A stretch of DNA of 64,000 nt from Trochalopteron elliotii (taxonomy: Eukaryota > Chordata > Aves > Passeriformes > Leiothrichidae): contig JANPWX010000010.1 of assembly GCA_024734555.1 (NCBI GenBank), forward strand, positions 3,415,066 through 3,479,065, in the 5' to 3' direction. The translations under genes were made by a program, and so were the position numbers. The notes under the pieces were generated by a model. That model was given only the letters and a program-made list of their open reading frames with translations, was not told the DNA's origin and made no database searches. Positions 35,207 through 46,025 of this stretch are shown here, in pieces (the stretch's first letter is position 1; every line of letters starts with the position of its first letter).

Positions 35207-37821
35207 GTTGTCAGGAGTCTGCATTGAAATGCTACAAGCCCTTAGAGAGCTGTCAGAACAATCAGAGGTGTTTTGTGAAGGACATAACTGCATAAGTCCC
35301 TGTCTGTCACGTATCCCCTTCAGATTTCCAAGAAGTGTTCTTGCCCTGAGAGCTTTCTGGATGTAAGTTTTGGGTCTTCACTTGCCTTGAAGCTTTCACT
35401 CTGTTTGAGGATCTGCAGCCAGTAGCAGTTTTCTTCCTAAAAAAAACTTTCACACACACCATGATGAGCATTGGTGAGCCATCGCTAACATTCTCAGACC
35501 ACAGAAAAATATCATCATTTGGTGGCTCCAGAGATGACTGGAAGATATAAAAGGAGAAAGGGTGGAGCTGGGGGAGGTCCCAAAGGACAGAGAGTGGCCC
35601 GTTCTCACACAAGGACTGGAGAGTGTGATGCTGATGCCAGTCATTTGCTCAGGGCAAACCAAGGGCATGTTAACAGAAGTCAACAACAGAAATTAAACTG
35701 GGTGATTGGGAGAAGAGCCATTTCCAGAGATGCCATCACGTCACAGATGAGGTCCTAATGGGACCAATATGTTGAGAACTTTGTAGACTAAATATCCCAC
35801 ATCAATGTTCCATGCACTGGGGTAGAGAACGAAAATCCACCACAATCATAAGCTGAAGCGTTAGTCATCAACTATAGAAATGAAAGCTGACAAGGCAGCA
35901 GTTGCCTTGGTCAGAGTTGTTTCTTATTTGAAATGGTCCCATACAGAGAAATTTTGAATCAGAAATGCAGGGAAGCCAAGAGGGAAATGAGACATTAAGC
36001 CAACAGAAGGGATTAAAGGGATATTTTTTCAATACGTAAACAGCCAGAAATCTCCCAGGCAGCAGAGATGAATATTAACTTAGAGAAAGAGGACAATGGT
36101 CAGTGATGACAGAGTAAGAGAGACTGAAGCTGAATTGGTTTTGCTGTCTACTCTAGGTTTCACATGCAAGTGGATTGAAATGTCAATGAATAGGCATTTC
36201 CTGTCTGAATCCTCATTGTTCAGCCACTGCTGGTTTTATTTTAGTGTAGGACTGATATTAATTACTTGCAAAGCATCACAGATGTATCACAGACCTGCAG
36301 GAAGCAAGGCATGGGATCAAAACTTGGGAAATTGGCATCCAGCTCCTTCCTGCAGTGTCCCACCTCGTAAAGCTTTTGGCCAGACTGCTGAACTAGCCCT
36401 GAGACTTTGTTCCTCTACAACAAAGATGAAAACCTGCCCTGGTCTCTCTTGCTTGCTGAGATATAAGCTCCTCATGCCAGCATTACTGAAGGGGTGCCTT
36501 GGATTCCTCCAATTCTCCCACCTTCCTGGGGAGTAGTTGATTTTGCAAGGGCTCAATATGTTGAAAGAAAGCAAAGGTTTGGGTCACTGAGCAAGTGGTT
36601 CTGCTGACTTGGAGGTGGCTGCAGACCTTTCCAAGCTCTTTCAGAAGCAGGTTAAGGGCACAAGGATGACTGTGCTGAATCAGACCAGGTCTGTTCCCTT
36701 TCCCCATCCCTTCTGGGTGGAAGGGTGGGAAAGAAGCATACAAACAAGACCAGTGGGTAGTGATACTGCCCCAATAACTCCTCTGTGCCTACAGAATTGT
36801 GGATTGGCGACTTGTGAAGCCCCAGGTTATACATTTGTGTACGAATATGAATATCAGAATACTCTTTAAAATATTTCTTCTAGTTAAACAGGGGTCTTTA
36901 GGATCTGTATAAACGCTCAGTCTTCATAATACCTGTGGACAAGGATGTCCATAACTGGACTCCAGACCTTGTGAATCTTGACATTTTTATAAGCCTACTG
37001 CTCAATAAAATTATTTGATGACCCAAATTCTGTCATTACCAGGAACAATGTGTGATTATTCTCTATGATCTGGAGTACCCTGTATTGCAGAGATATTGTG
37101 TCTGTCCCACGAAATCTCTTATGAGACTGGACAATCACAGTCTTTTCATACATTTCTGAAAATAACATTCTTCATTCTGACCCTATAAAATCTTTTCTAA
37201 TTCTGATATATCTTTGATGAGGAGTAAAGCTCAGACTGCAAAAGACCTTTCAAGAACTTGTAAACTCTGTGGTTTCTTAAGTGACATCATCCTGTAGTTC
37301 TCTATCCCTTCCCAGGTAATGAGTTCACTATAATAGCTTTTCCTGAATATTTTTTAGTCATAGCTGAGTGTTCAGTCGACATTTTTATAGAACTCATTTT
37401 GTATGACCTTAACATTTCTTTACTGAGTGCTAAAGGGTGTTTCATAGAGACCTTCTCTTTGAGAAAAAAAGGGTTGTTTATGTTAATCTACACAACATAG
37501 TTTTTACTGACTTTGTCTTTTGTCCTTCAGCCACTCCTTCTAGATAATTTGGTGTGTAATGGAATACAGCTCATATTTTTGGCAATTTCCTTTAGTTACT
37601 AGAAATATCAGCTTACGTGATACCTGCCAGTCCCTCTACTCCATTATCCTGCCTCTGGCATTGGTCAGCAGTGACTGCTTGGAGTAGGGGAGTGTGAGTA
37701 AACTCCTCTCTGCTTGCAATATCTGGCTTGGTGGGCGGGTACTGGAACAAGGAGAATTCCACAGCAAACTAACAAACTGAAGCAGAGTTTTGATCATGCT
37801 TTTGTGTCCTTCTCAGGACTT
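35207..37821. other. Anonymous DNA
   Basis: Includes the 146-codon plus frame at 36096-36536, without a domain I can name. No splice-flanked exon or repeat recognised in 2.6 kb. Confidence 0.5.
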
Positions 37822-37993
37822 AACCATAGAACAAGAGAAAGGTTCAAACTACAAGGGACCTTAAAAATCATCTTGTTCCAATCCCCCTGCCATGGGCAGG
37901 GACACTTTCCCTAGATCAGGTTACCCCAAGCACCATCCAACCTGGCCTTGAACATTTTCAGGGATGGGAGACCCACAATTTCTCTGGACAAGC
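37822..37993 (-). mobile_element. CR1 LINE 3' end
   Basis: Antisense: ccatagaacaagagaaagg (decayed terminus), then CCCTGCCATGGGCAGGGACA and CCAACCTGGCCTTGAACA, ending at the 'ctctggaca' block. Confidence 0.93.
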
Positions 37994-39798
37994 AATCTAT
38001 TCTTCTCATGCATTAGAAGAGATTTCACCTTCTTTATTACCATAGTGAACAACAGCCTTCCAGGCGAGTCTCAAAGAAAACCCTTACTGGCCCGCAGGGA
38101 GCTGGATAGTTTCTAAATTGCATCTCTGGAAAGAGTTCAGTTATAACCATTTCTTAAGTGTGGAAAGAAACGCTTTGTGTGGGTTGCTCCAGCATTTAAG
38201 GACCTCCTACAGTGTCTGACTTACAGACCAAGAAAATGGTTTTCCTGATAGGTAGGATTAAAACAAAAGAAGTATCTTGTTTTAGTGCTCCCAAACTTCT
38301 CAAAAGTCACAGAAAGGCAAACAAGAAAAGAAGCAAACAACCACACAGTCATATGAAAGTATTTCTCTGTCTCTTCTCATCCATGCTCCTATGTGGAACA
38401 GCTGGGGGCAGCTTGTTAAGAGACACCAACTTACGGTCAGCCTAATCTTCTTCACAGAGACTGAATAACAGGTGAAAACACGAGTGCTTCTGACAACAGC
38501 CTCCATATTAACAGACAGCAAACAAAAGCAACACTGGAAAAGAAAGCTGCTTCCCTCTGTTCTTCATAAACCCCCTTACTACATAAGTAGAGCTGGTAAA
38601 GCTTGTTCAAGGTATCTTGACAGCTTAATTTATTGTTAATCCTTTTTCTAGCTAAAGGGTCCAAAGCAAAAAAAAAAAAAAAAAAAAAATCCTTTTTTTG
38701 GGATTTGGTCTGAAGCTTATTTCCACATATCCAGAGAAATTTAACATTCCCATCCTCTCTTTGGTGTGTACGGTATGGATAGCTCCCTTCCGAGTTTGGG
38801 AACAATGAGCTTTATTCACCATAGTCACAGGAACCACTTCATCAGTATGAAGCTTGACTTGAATCCCCTTAAACTCCTCAGTTACAGTCATGTCAAGGGT
38901 CTGATAACATTCTTCTGCACCAGGACTCCTCTTCAAACTTTGTGGGGTAGCAGTCACCCCAGAGCAGAGGCAGGGGTTGTGTTAGGATTTGGGGAGCACT
39001 GACCCACCCATCCCCTCAGAGCCCTTTTCATGAACCTCAGCAGATAGCAGGGCACGACTGTACCCATCCTAACTTGAAGTCTAATAGATAGTTGGATTAT
39101 TTGAGATATACAAGCCAAGGAAAGCAAAGCTTTTGCTGTGGGAGGACAGTTTCAGAGTAGCTGGAGGTCATATCAGGGGTGAGGAACATAAACCAAACCC
39201 AAATCTGCCTTCTGGATGACTAATCGGGCTGAGCCATGACTGAAGATCAGATGGTGTCTCATCTGCAGCCAGACTCTGCTATCACACTCCACTGGTGCTA
39301 AAAATTAATTGATACTCCCCTCTCCAGAGGAGAAATCTTTAACAGTGTAAAAGCTGCATCTAATTTTTTGAAATGCCAGGAATACTACAAACACAAGAAA
39401 TTATAAAGCCCAGTTTCCTAATGAGCTGCAGCTCTTGGTTGATTCCTTTGGTTCCTGTAAATCTGGTGAGCTCACATTTTTCTTGCTGTGGAGTCATTTA
39501 TAATGTTCTCTCTCTTACCCCATTCTCAGATGAGCATCTGGAGGATGTCACTCCTGCCCACCTGATGGGAACATGACACAGCTGAGACATGAAATATACA
39601 GAAACACACACTCACAACAGCCTTCTTTTGGGGGATTTTACACGCTCAGAATGATTTACACTCCAATACAAAGGAATTAGACAAAATTCATAATTTCCAA
39701 GACTTTGGGGTTATCTGGGACTTTTGAGACAATCTGAGATAATCTTACCTGGGTTGTACAACTCAGGCCAAAAACTACACTAAAGGGTTTGGATAAAG
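37994..39798. other. Anonymous DNA with poly-A run
   Basis: An A21 run at about 38669-38690 lies beside a T7 run, with no recognisable retroposed body. Phe-run frames here reflect this tract. Confidence 0.5.
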
Positions 39799-39892
39799 CC
39801 TTTCTCTCTCTCTCTCTCTCCGTCTCTCTCTCTCTCTCTCTTTTTTTCTCCTCTTTTTCCTTCCCCCCCCCCCTTTTTTTTTTCCTTTCCCT
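39799..39892 (+). repeat. Polypyrimidine tract (CT)n-T7-C11-T10
   Basis: About 94 bases containing almost only C and T: two CT arrays separated by CCGT, then T-rich, an uninterrupted C run near 39864-39874 and a T run. The complementary strand is a polypurine tract, and the 'RERERERE' frame arises from it. Confidence 0.97.
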
Positions 39893-42367
39893 AATAGGCA
39901 TGATCTTATAGAACAAACAATAAACTGGGATTCAGCAGATCAGCATTCAGTGTCTAATCTTCTGTTTCACTTTGTGTTGATTAATTAATTCTGTGCTTCA
40001 GTTCCCTTTGGGCAAAATATAAACAATACTTCACTCTTTCACATTATTGTAGCTATTAAATATTTGTAGAGTCATTCAGATACCACAGTAGTGAGAACTA
40101 TGGAAAAATCTATACATAAAACAGAACTGTTTATGTTTCTGCTGATAGTAGAGATATCAGAGATTTTTTTTTATAGTGGGGGAGGTGTTTGGGGGGAGGG
40201 TTGGTTTGTGTTTTTTTATAAAATCCCCAAGTGTGGAGTAGATGCTGCTTCTGATGTATTACACACTGAAAAAAACCCTTAAGCTTGGCATCATCACAGT
40301 ACAAAAAAAGGGAACAAATACTTCTTAGCCACAGTGTCATTCTTCACATCTTCAAAGTACTTTACAAGTATCTGCCAGGAAGCTGACTTTCCACTCTGAT
40401 GTTCAGATTCCCAGGGTATTGTTTCTATTTTGGTGAATTGTTTGTTATGGCAGCATGACCTTCCTGAAAGAATAGCTTCAACATTTGAGAACCCATCCCT
40501 AGCAGAACTACATCTGAAACTGCATTTTTCAGTGGCCCATCTAAAATATATCTAAAAGCATGTGTCAATAATCCCATTCCTTCTTACAAACTGACAAGAA
40601 GTTGTTCATCGAGGGAAGAATGACCAAGACTTTCTCCTCCAATGCTCAATAAGGAGGTTGAAAGTATGCCTTCGTGGAAGGAATTGAGATTTAAGATTAT
40701 AAACACAGTTTTTGCGGGGGGAAAAAATAAAAGTTGAAATGGAATGTACTAAGGAGACCATCCTCCTGTCATTCCAATCTTCAGAGGTGATAAAGAGCAC
40801 AGAGAGCCTCAGGGCTGCTCCTGGGACAGTGACTTGAGAATAGAAAGCTGAGCTTTGGTGAGATGACTGGAGGACATGGCCTGGGTCCTGGGCAGTTAAA
40901 GTCCATGGTGTTAAGAAGGAACTCTCTGCAAATAATTTCTCCTGGAGAGCTCTGAAATAGACTTGCCTGAGGAGCTGAGACCCCAGAAATCAGTCTAAGG
41001 ACTTGATGGCAGGGCCCCTCCAAGCTCAGGGGCTTACACCTTTTACTGTAAGTGAGCAGTACATCATGGCCAGCATGGGCTTTGGGGCTGGTTCCTAGGG
41101 CAGTGGGACTGTGTGAGTTCGCATCCCTGTGTAGCAGGGATCTGTTTGCCAGACCCTTCTTTATAAACCCAGTAGTGAATGTGTTCCAAAAGGCTTCAAG
41201 ACAGTGCAATGAAAATCAACTGCTCAGACCAAGTGTCAGTAAAGGGTCCAGCTAAGGGAAAACCTGTAAAATGAGCCCAGACAACAGAAATCACCTGCAT
41301 AACCCCACTCTGGAGGAAACCATGGACTTCTTTCACTTGGAAACTTAGATTCAAGGTAAAGCTTGGTCATTGAAAAGGAGAGAGGAAGGCAGAAAAGAAG
41401 AAACTGCTCACTTAAGTTTTCCACTGTGAAATTCTGTAGTGGTTTGGTTTTTTGCTTCCCTCTCCCCATCTAAACATTAAACTTCACTTTTTCTTGTGAA
41501 TAAATACATTCAATACTCCCAGCAGCATGGGCACTGAAATCCACCACCAAGGCAGAACAGCCTTGCTGTATGTAGCCTTCTCTAGCATAATGCAGTGCAG
41601 CAACAAGCAGTGTAAACACATCAGCCTGGAGAAATAAACATTAGACTAAAGATTATTTAATGACTGTTTTTAATTAAGTTATTTCTTGACCGAATTTGGC
41701 AGCACAGGCTCCTACCGACCATGAAGACCTAGAGGATTGTGGTCTGCAAGAAGTGTAAATCAGGGGAATTTCTTTGAAGTCCAGATACTGTACCAACTTA
41801 TACCCAGATAAGGATGTGAACCTTTGAGTTTGTCACTTGTTTCCACAGGAAAAAGGGTAGGCCCAGGTTTTGTTGCTAAAAGAGATCAAAGAGGTACAGT
41901 TTCTTGGAATCAGGGGAGGAGGGAAAGCCAGTCCCCAAAGATTTCCTGCTGCTTTTGTAGGAGAAGTGAAGAATCAGCCAAACAGAAAAAGCAAGCAACA
42001 GGGTTCCTGGTATAACCAAGTCTCCTTTTAAACATCTTTCTCCATCTGGGATGTGTATAACTGCTATCTTCCGGTTCAAGCCACAAATAAAAGGCACTGT
42101 AAACATTTTAGAAGGGCCTGGATTCATCCCACCTAAATATAGGCAGTGAGCTGTGCTTTCCATGTTACAAGCACGTCATTCTAGGCTCTGTCTCTTACCA
42201 ATAGAGCATGTATACTTTTTATGACATAAACCAGAGGAACAGTGATAGACACCTGGTCTAAGGCTGATTTTTGTGGTTTATGGCTATCACCCTCGAGAGT
42301 CAATGGTTTGCTTAGAACCTGCCCAGCCCTGACTCTGCTCTGACTCTGCATCTTCAAGTCCTAATAA
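39893..42367. other. Anonymous DNA
   Basis: Contains G-rich and T-rich runs near 40170-40220 (GGGGGAGG, T8). The 142-codon minus frame at 40781-41209 has no recognisable domain. No repeat family identified. Confidence 0.5.
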
Positions 42368-42958
42368 GCCCAGAAAGTCAACCATATCCCAGGCTGCATC
42401 AAAGGCAGAGTGACCAGCAGCACAAGGGAGGGGATTCTGCCCCACTCAGGTGAGACCCCACCTTCAGAGCTGCTTCCAGCTCTGGGGTCCACAACATCAA
42501 AAGGACATGGAGCTTAAGAAATTAGTCCAGAGGAGGCCACAAGGATTCTCCAAGGACTGGAGCCCCTCTGCTCTGGAGACAGGCTGGGAGAGCTGGGGGT
42601 GTTCTGCCTGTGGGAGAGAAGGCTTTAGAACGACCTCAGAGCCCCTGCCAGCATCTAAAGAAGACTCCAAGAGCCGGAGAGAGACTTTGGACAAGGGCCT
42701 GGAGGGACAGGAGAAGGGGGAATGGCTTCAGACTGCCTGATGGCAGGGCTAGATGGAATATTGGGCAGGAATTCTTGGCTGTGAGGGGGGTGAGGCCCTG
42801 GCACAAGTTGTCCAGAGAGGCTGTGATTGCCCCATCCCTGGTGGTGTCCAAGGCTAGGTTGGACAGGTCTTGGAGCAACCTGGTCTAGTGGAAGGTGTCC
42901 CTGCCCAAGGCAGGGAATGGAACTGGATGGTCCTGAAGGTCTCGTCCAACCCAAATTG
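42368..42958 (+). mobile_element. CR1 LINE, ORF2 end plus 3' UTR
   Basis: Begins GCCCAGAAAGTCAACC in the ORF2 C-terminal region and continues through GTGAGACCCCACCTTCAGAG, AAGGACATGGAGCTTA, GAGACTTTGGACAAGGGCCT and GGAACTGGATGGTCCTGAAGG. It ends at 'caacccaaatt' without its terminal repeat. The 186-codon minus frame across 42655-43215 is the antisense of this LINE. Confidence 0.96.
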
Positions 42959-43027
42959 GCAGTGTTGATTTTAGGGTTGGGCTGGAAGATCATAAGGATC
43001 TTTTCTAACCTAAATGATTCCATGACT
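42958..43027 (+). mobile_element. Second CR1 3' end, older subfamily
   Basis: A distinct tail (ggcagtgttgattttagggttggg, then 'tcttttctaacctaaatgattccatga') directly abuts the previous copy. Its wording belongs to the older group also seen at 2650-2752. It has no body of its own. Confidence 0.85.
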
Positions 43028-45316
43028 GTGTGTTTTCCATTCAGGCTGTGCTGATCCCACCAGCAGTGTGTAGCAGTGAGATGAAACACAAAGTTTTCAA
43101 AGGCTCTGGGTGGTAGATTAGGCCACTGCAAGGTGTTTGAAGGTATAAAGCTTTCTGAACCAGTGTTAAAAGTCTGCATAACTGGTTTTTCTCCTGAATC
43201 CACTTCAAGCCTCAACAGAGCCAGAGAGGTAGGGGAAAATGAACAAGGATGGGCAAGGCAGATTTGAAGGCTTAAGTACCTCTCTGGCCTAATTTTCTTC
43301 AGTACAATCTGTAGTAAATATTTATTTAGGAGTGCATTGATACACAGACAGATGTATCAGCTTAAGACCTATGTCCTGTTCATGTTCACAGCCATGATGG
43401 CACAAAGTACTATTGTGATTTAGTGGTTATTTCCCTGCATATCAAATTGTGTGTGTCATCACCTGATCTCATCCCCTTCTGATGACTCACATGGTCACCC
43501 TCCCAGCACAGAGAAAATTTTACATCCTGCTAGTACAGTGTGGCAAGAGGAGGCTGGTTACTGTGACCCAGGAGAACAGGAACACTCACTTGGGAGCTCC
43601 TGTGCTCATAGTACCAGAGCCTCCTTTCTCACACATGTATTAGTAAGTCGTGTTCCTAGACACTTCAAACTCTTATATGGTTTCTTGAACTAGTCTTCAA
43701 TAAACTCATCTTGGTGTGGTTAGCCTGCCCTGATGGACACAACAAGTGTAAGGAAATAATTCTTTACCCCTGGCAGAATATGATAAGACATGCATAAGTG
43801 TCATGTCTATAAAGATGAAAAAACTGGATGGTAAATTTCAGATTAATTGGAGAAAAAGTAATGAAGAAGATAATGTATTGGTGGGTCATGCTCTAGACTT
43901 GGCAGTTTTGATGTGCTGGACTTCATGTCAAGCTGTCTACTGATTCACAGTCTGCACTCCTTGGAGAATGTTAGTGATTGCACACAAATGTTCATCCATG
44001 GAAATGAGCAATGTTGAGTCTGTGACAAAAAATTCAGGCAGCTCTGTTGGCCACAGCTGAAAAGTGAAAGGGGTCTTGCAACATGTACAAATCAGGGTGA
44101 GTTCTTGGGAGAAATGACTAAAAGGTGATGCTATCTATCTGGTTTATTGGGGTTTGTTTCCTAGAGACCTACTCAGCCCTTTAGGGAAACATTGGGATTA
44201 AGAGGAATGTTGCTTGTAAGCTCAAATGCTCTATGTTACCCACTTCGTGTGCTTACATGCCAGGAGCTTGTCCTGCAAACCTCTAGAGAAATATCAGACA
44301 TCTTCTTTACATAATATTTGTTTAGAAATTTGGAATTTCTTTCTATTTAGTGTGGTATTCTTCTACCTTAGAATTCTCCATATACATAATAGGTGCTGCC
44401 ATGGAGGTAATGAAACAGCAGTGTCCTCTGAGCTAGAGGAGCACTCAAGCTTACTTTAAGACAGCATATTTTCTGCAAGTTAAAGGAGAAGATCTGATGT
44501 GGCATACAGCACTTTTGTACCAGCACAGAGTTTGATGGCAGTTGTTACATCTTTCATATTTTGGAAAAGAAGATTGATCTCTAAACTAAAACAACAATAA
44601 TAATTATAAGAAATCTGAAGGTAGCCCAAACCAACAGACCCCTTTCAGCATCACAATTTGCTGTGCAAGAGCACACAGGGAGCAGAATAGGTGGGACATA
44701 TGATCAACCTAAGAACACCAACTAGTTTTATTAGATAGGTTGAATAGGGGAAAGGTATGGGACTTTTTCCCCTCACAGTGATTGTCAAAGGGAATGCATG
44801 TTTAACCAGGTCCTAAATGGCTCACAATATTTTTAGGCAGCTGGAGGATTAACACAACATAAAGACTCCCCTCCTCACCAAAGTCCAGGAACCTATGTCC
44901 TGCAAAAACCCAGATGCTAAAGATTCAAAAAGCTCTCTCAGACATTTGTTGTGACCATGACTATCAAAATCACATCACTGTTACTTGAGCAGAAGGACTG
45001 GCTGCAAACTCAAACATAGCTGCTTGTTGCCTGAAAAATTGTGGACCCTGAGAGTTTGATAAATTTTACTGAGGGGATTTTTTTAATCCAAAGCCCACAA
45101 GAGTGAATGGGACAATTTCAAAATAACTGCAGCCTCTGCCTGTATGTGCATTTGAGCAACTTCATATGGGGACAATACAACTTCATACAGGGACACAGAA
45201 AAACTTAGTAATTCTTAGCTAAAATGTCTCAAGCAGTGAAGCCTGTAGAAACTCTTAAGATTCAAGCTGACTTAAAGAACAAATTAATAATCAAATACTG
45301 GAGCCAGAAAGGTTAG
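43028..45316. other. Anonymous DNA
   Basis: No recognised repeats or exons. 43690-43720 (cttcaataaactcatcttgg) resembles an LTR polyadenylation region but has no further support. Confidence 0.5.
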
Positions 45317-45321
45317 GCTAG
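45317..45321 (+). repeat. 5-bp target-site duplication, left copy
   Basis: GCTAG immediately before the LTR. The identical pentamer follows it at 46021-46025. Confidence 0.85.
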
Positions 45322-46020
45322 TGTCTTGGGCTGTGTAACTAAAAAAATGTGTATTCTATTTCATCTGTTGAAAGCAGTTGGGGAGATATTTTTCCTTTAT
45401 CTCTTGTAACTCCATGAAGGAGGGGACGGGTGACTTCTGATAATGGACCAGCTGTTAAGACCAGGTCGGGCATTTGCAGGACCTGTCCTCCCTCCGGGGG
45501 ATATCTTTTGTTAATGGGCCATTAAGGCTCACCAATGACATGACACATTTCATCACCCCATCGTGAGATGCTCCACCGTTCCTACCCGGATAAAAACTGA
45601 GATGTAGGAACACCAGATATCCAGTGTTCCCAATGAATTCCCAAAGGAAGACCAGACCCATCTCACCATTACTGGACCTTTTTTTCTACAAGGACCATCT
45701 CTACTCCAACAGAACCATATCTACTACTCCAGGAGGGCATACTTTGGACTGCTTCCAACACCCTGACCAACATGGTGTCAGGTTGTATTTTCTGACTTTG
45801 TCAGGGTTTCTAGGATTTTCTGTTTGTTTTGTTTGTTTGATACTACATTTGTATCCTTAATATTTCTAGTAAATAAACTGTTATTCCTATTCCCAAATCT
45901 TTGCCTGAAAACCTTTAATTGCAAAATTATAATAATTTGGAAAGGAGGGGGGTTACATTCTCCATTCCAAGGGAAACTCCAGCTTTCCCTTGCAGATACC
46001 TGTCTTGCCAAACCAAGACA
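45322..46020 (+). mobile_element. Intact solo LTR, ERVL-like, 699 bp
   Basis: Starts TGTCTTGG and ends CCAAGACA, a perfect 8-bp inverted repeat, and is flanked by the 5-bp duplication GCTAG. Internal order fits a plus-strand LTR: CCAAT at 45532-45536, a TATA-like GATAAAA at 45589-45595 and AATAAA at 45872-45877. A 5-bp duplication is typical of class III (ERVL) elements. There is no gag or pol, so the provirus was lost by LTR-LTR recombination. The wording matches a songbird LTR family as I remember it. A diverged relative lies at 8361-9176. Confidence 0.93.
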
Positions 46021-46025
46021 GCTAG
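46021..46025 (+). repeat. 5-bp target-site duplication, right copy
   Basis: GCTAG directly after the LTR end, identical to 45317-45321. Confidence 0.85.

Noticed and set aside
39677..39916. Arg-Glu repeat protein on minus
   Set aside because: Translation of the (CT)n/(GA)n tract.
42655..43215. 186-codon open frame on minus
   Set aside because: It lies antisense to a plus-strand CR1 3' end. The translation is the mirror of repeat sequence.
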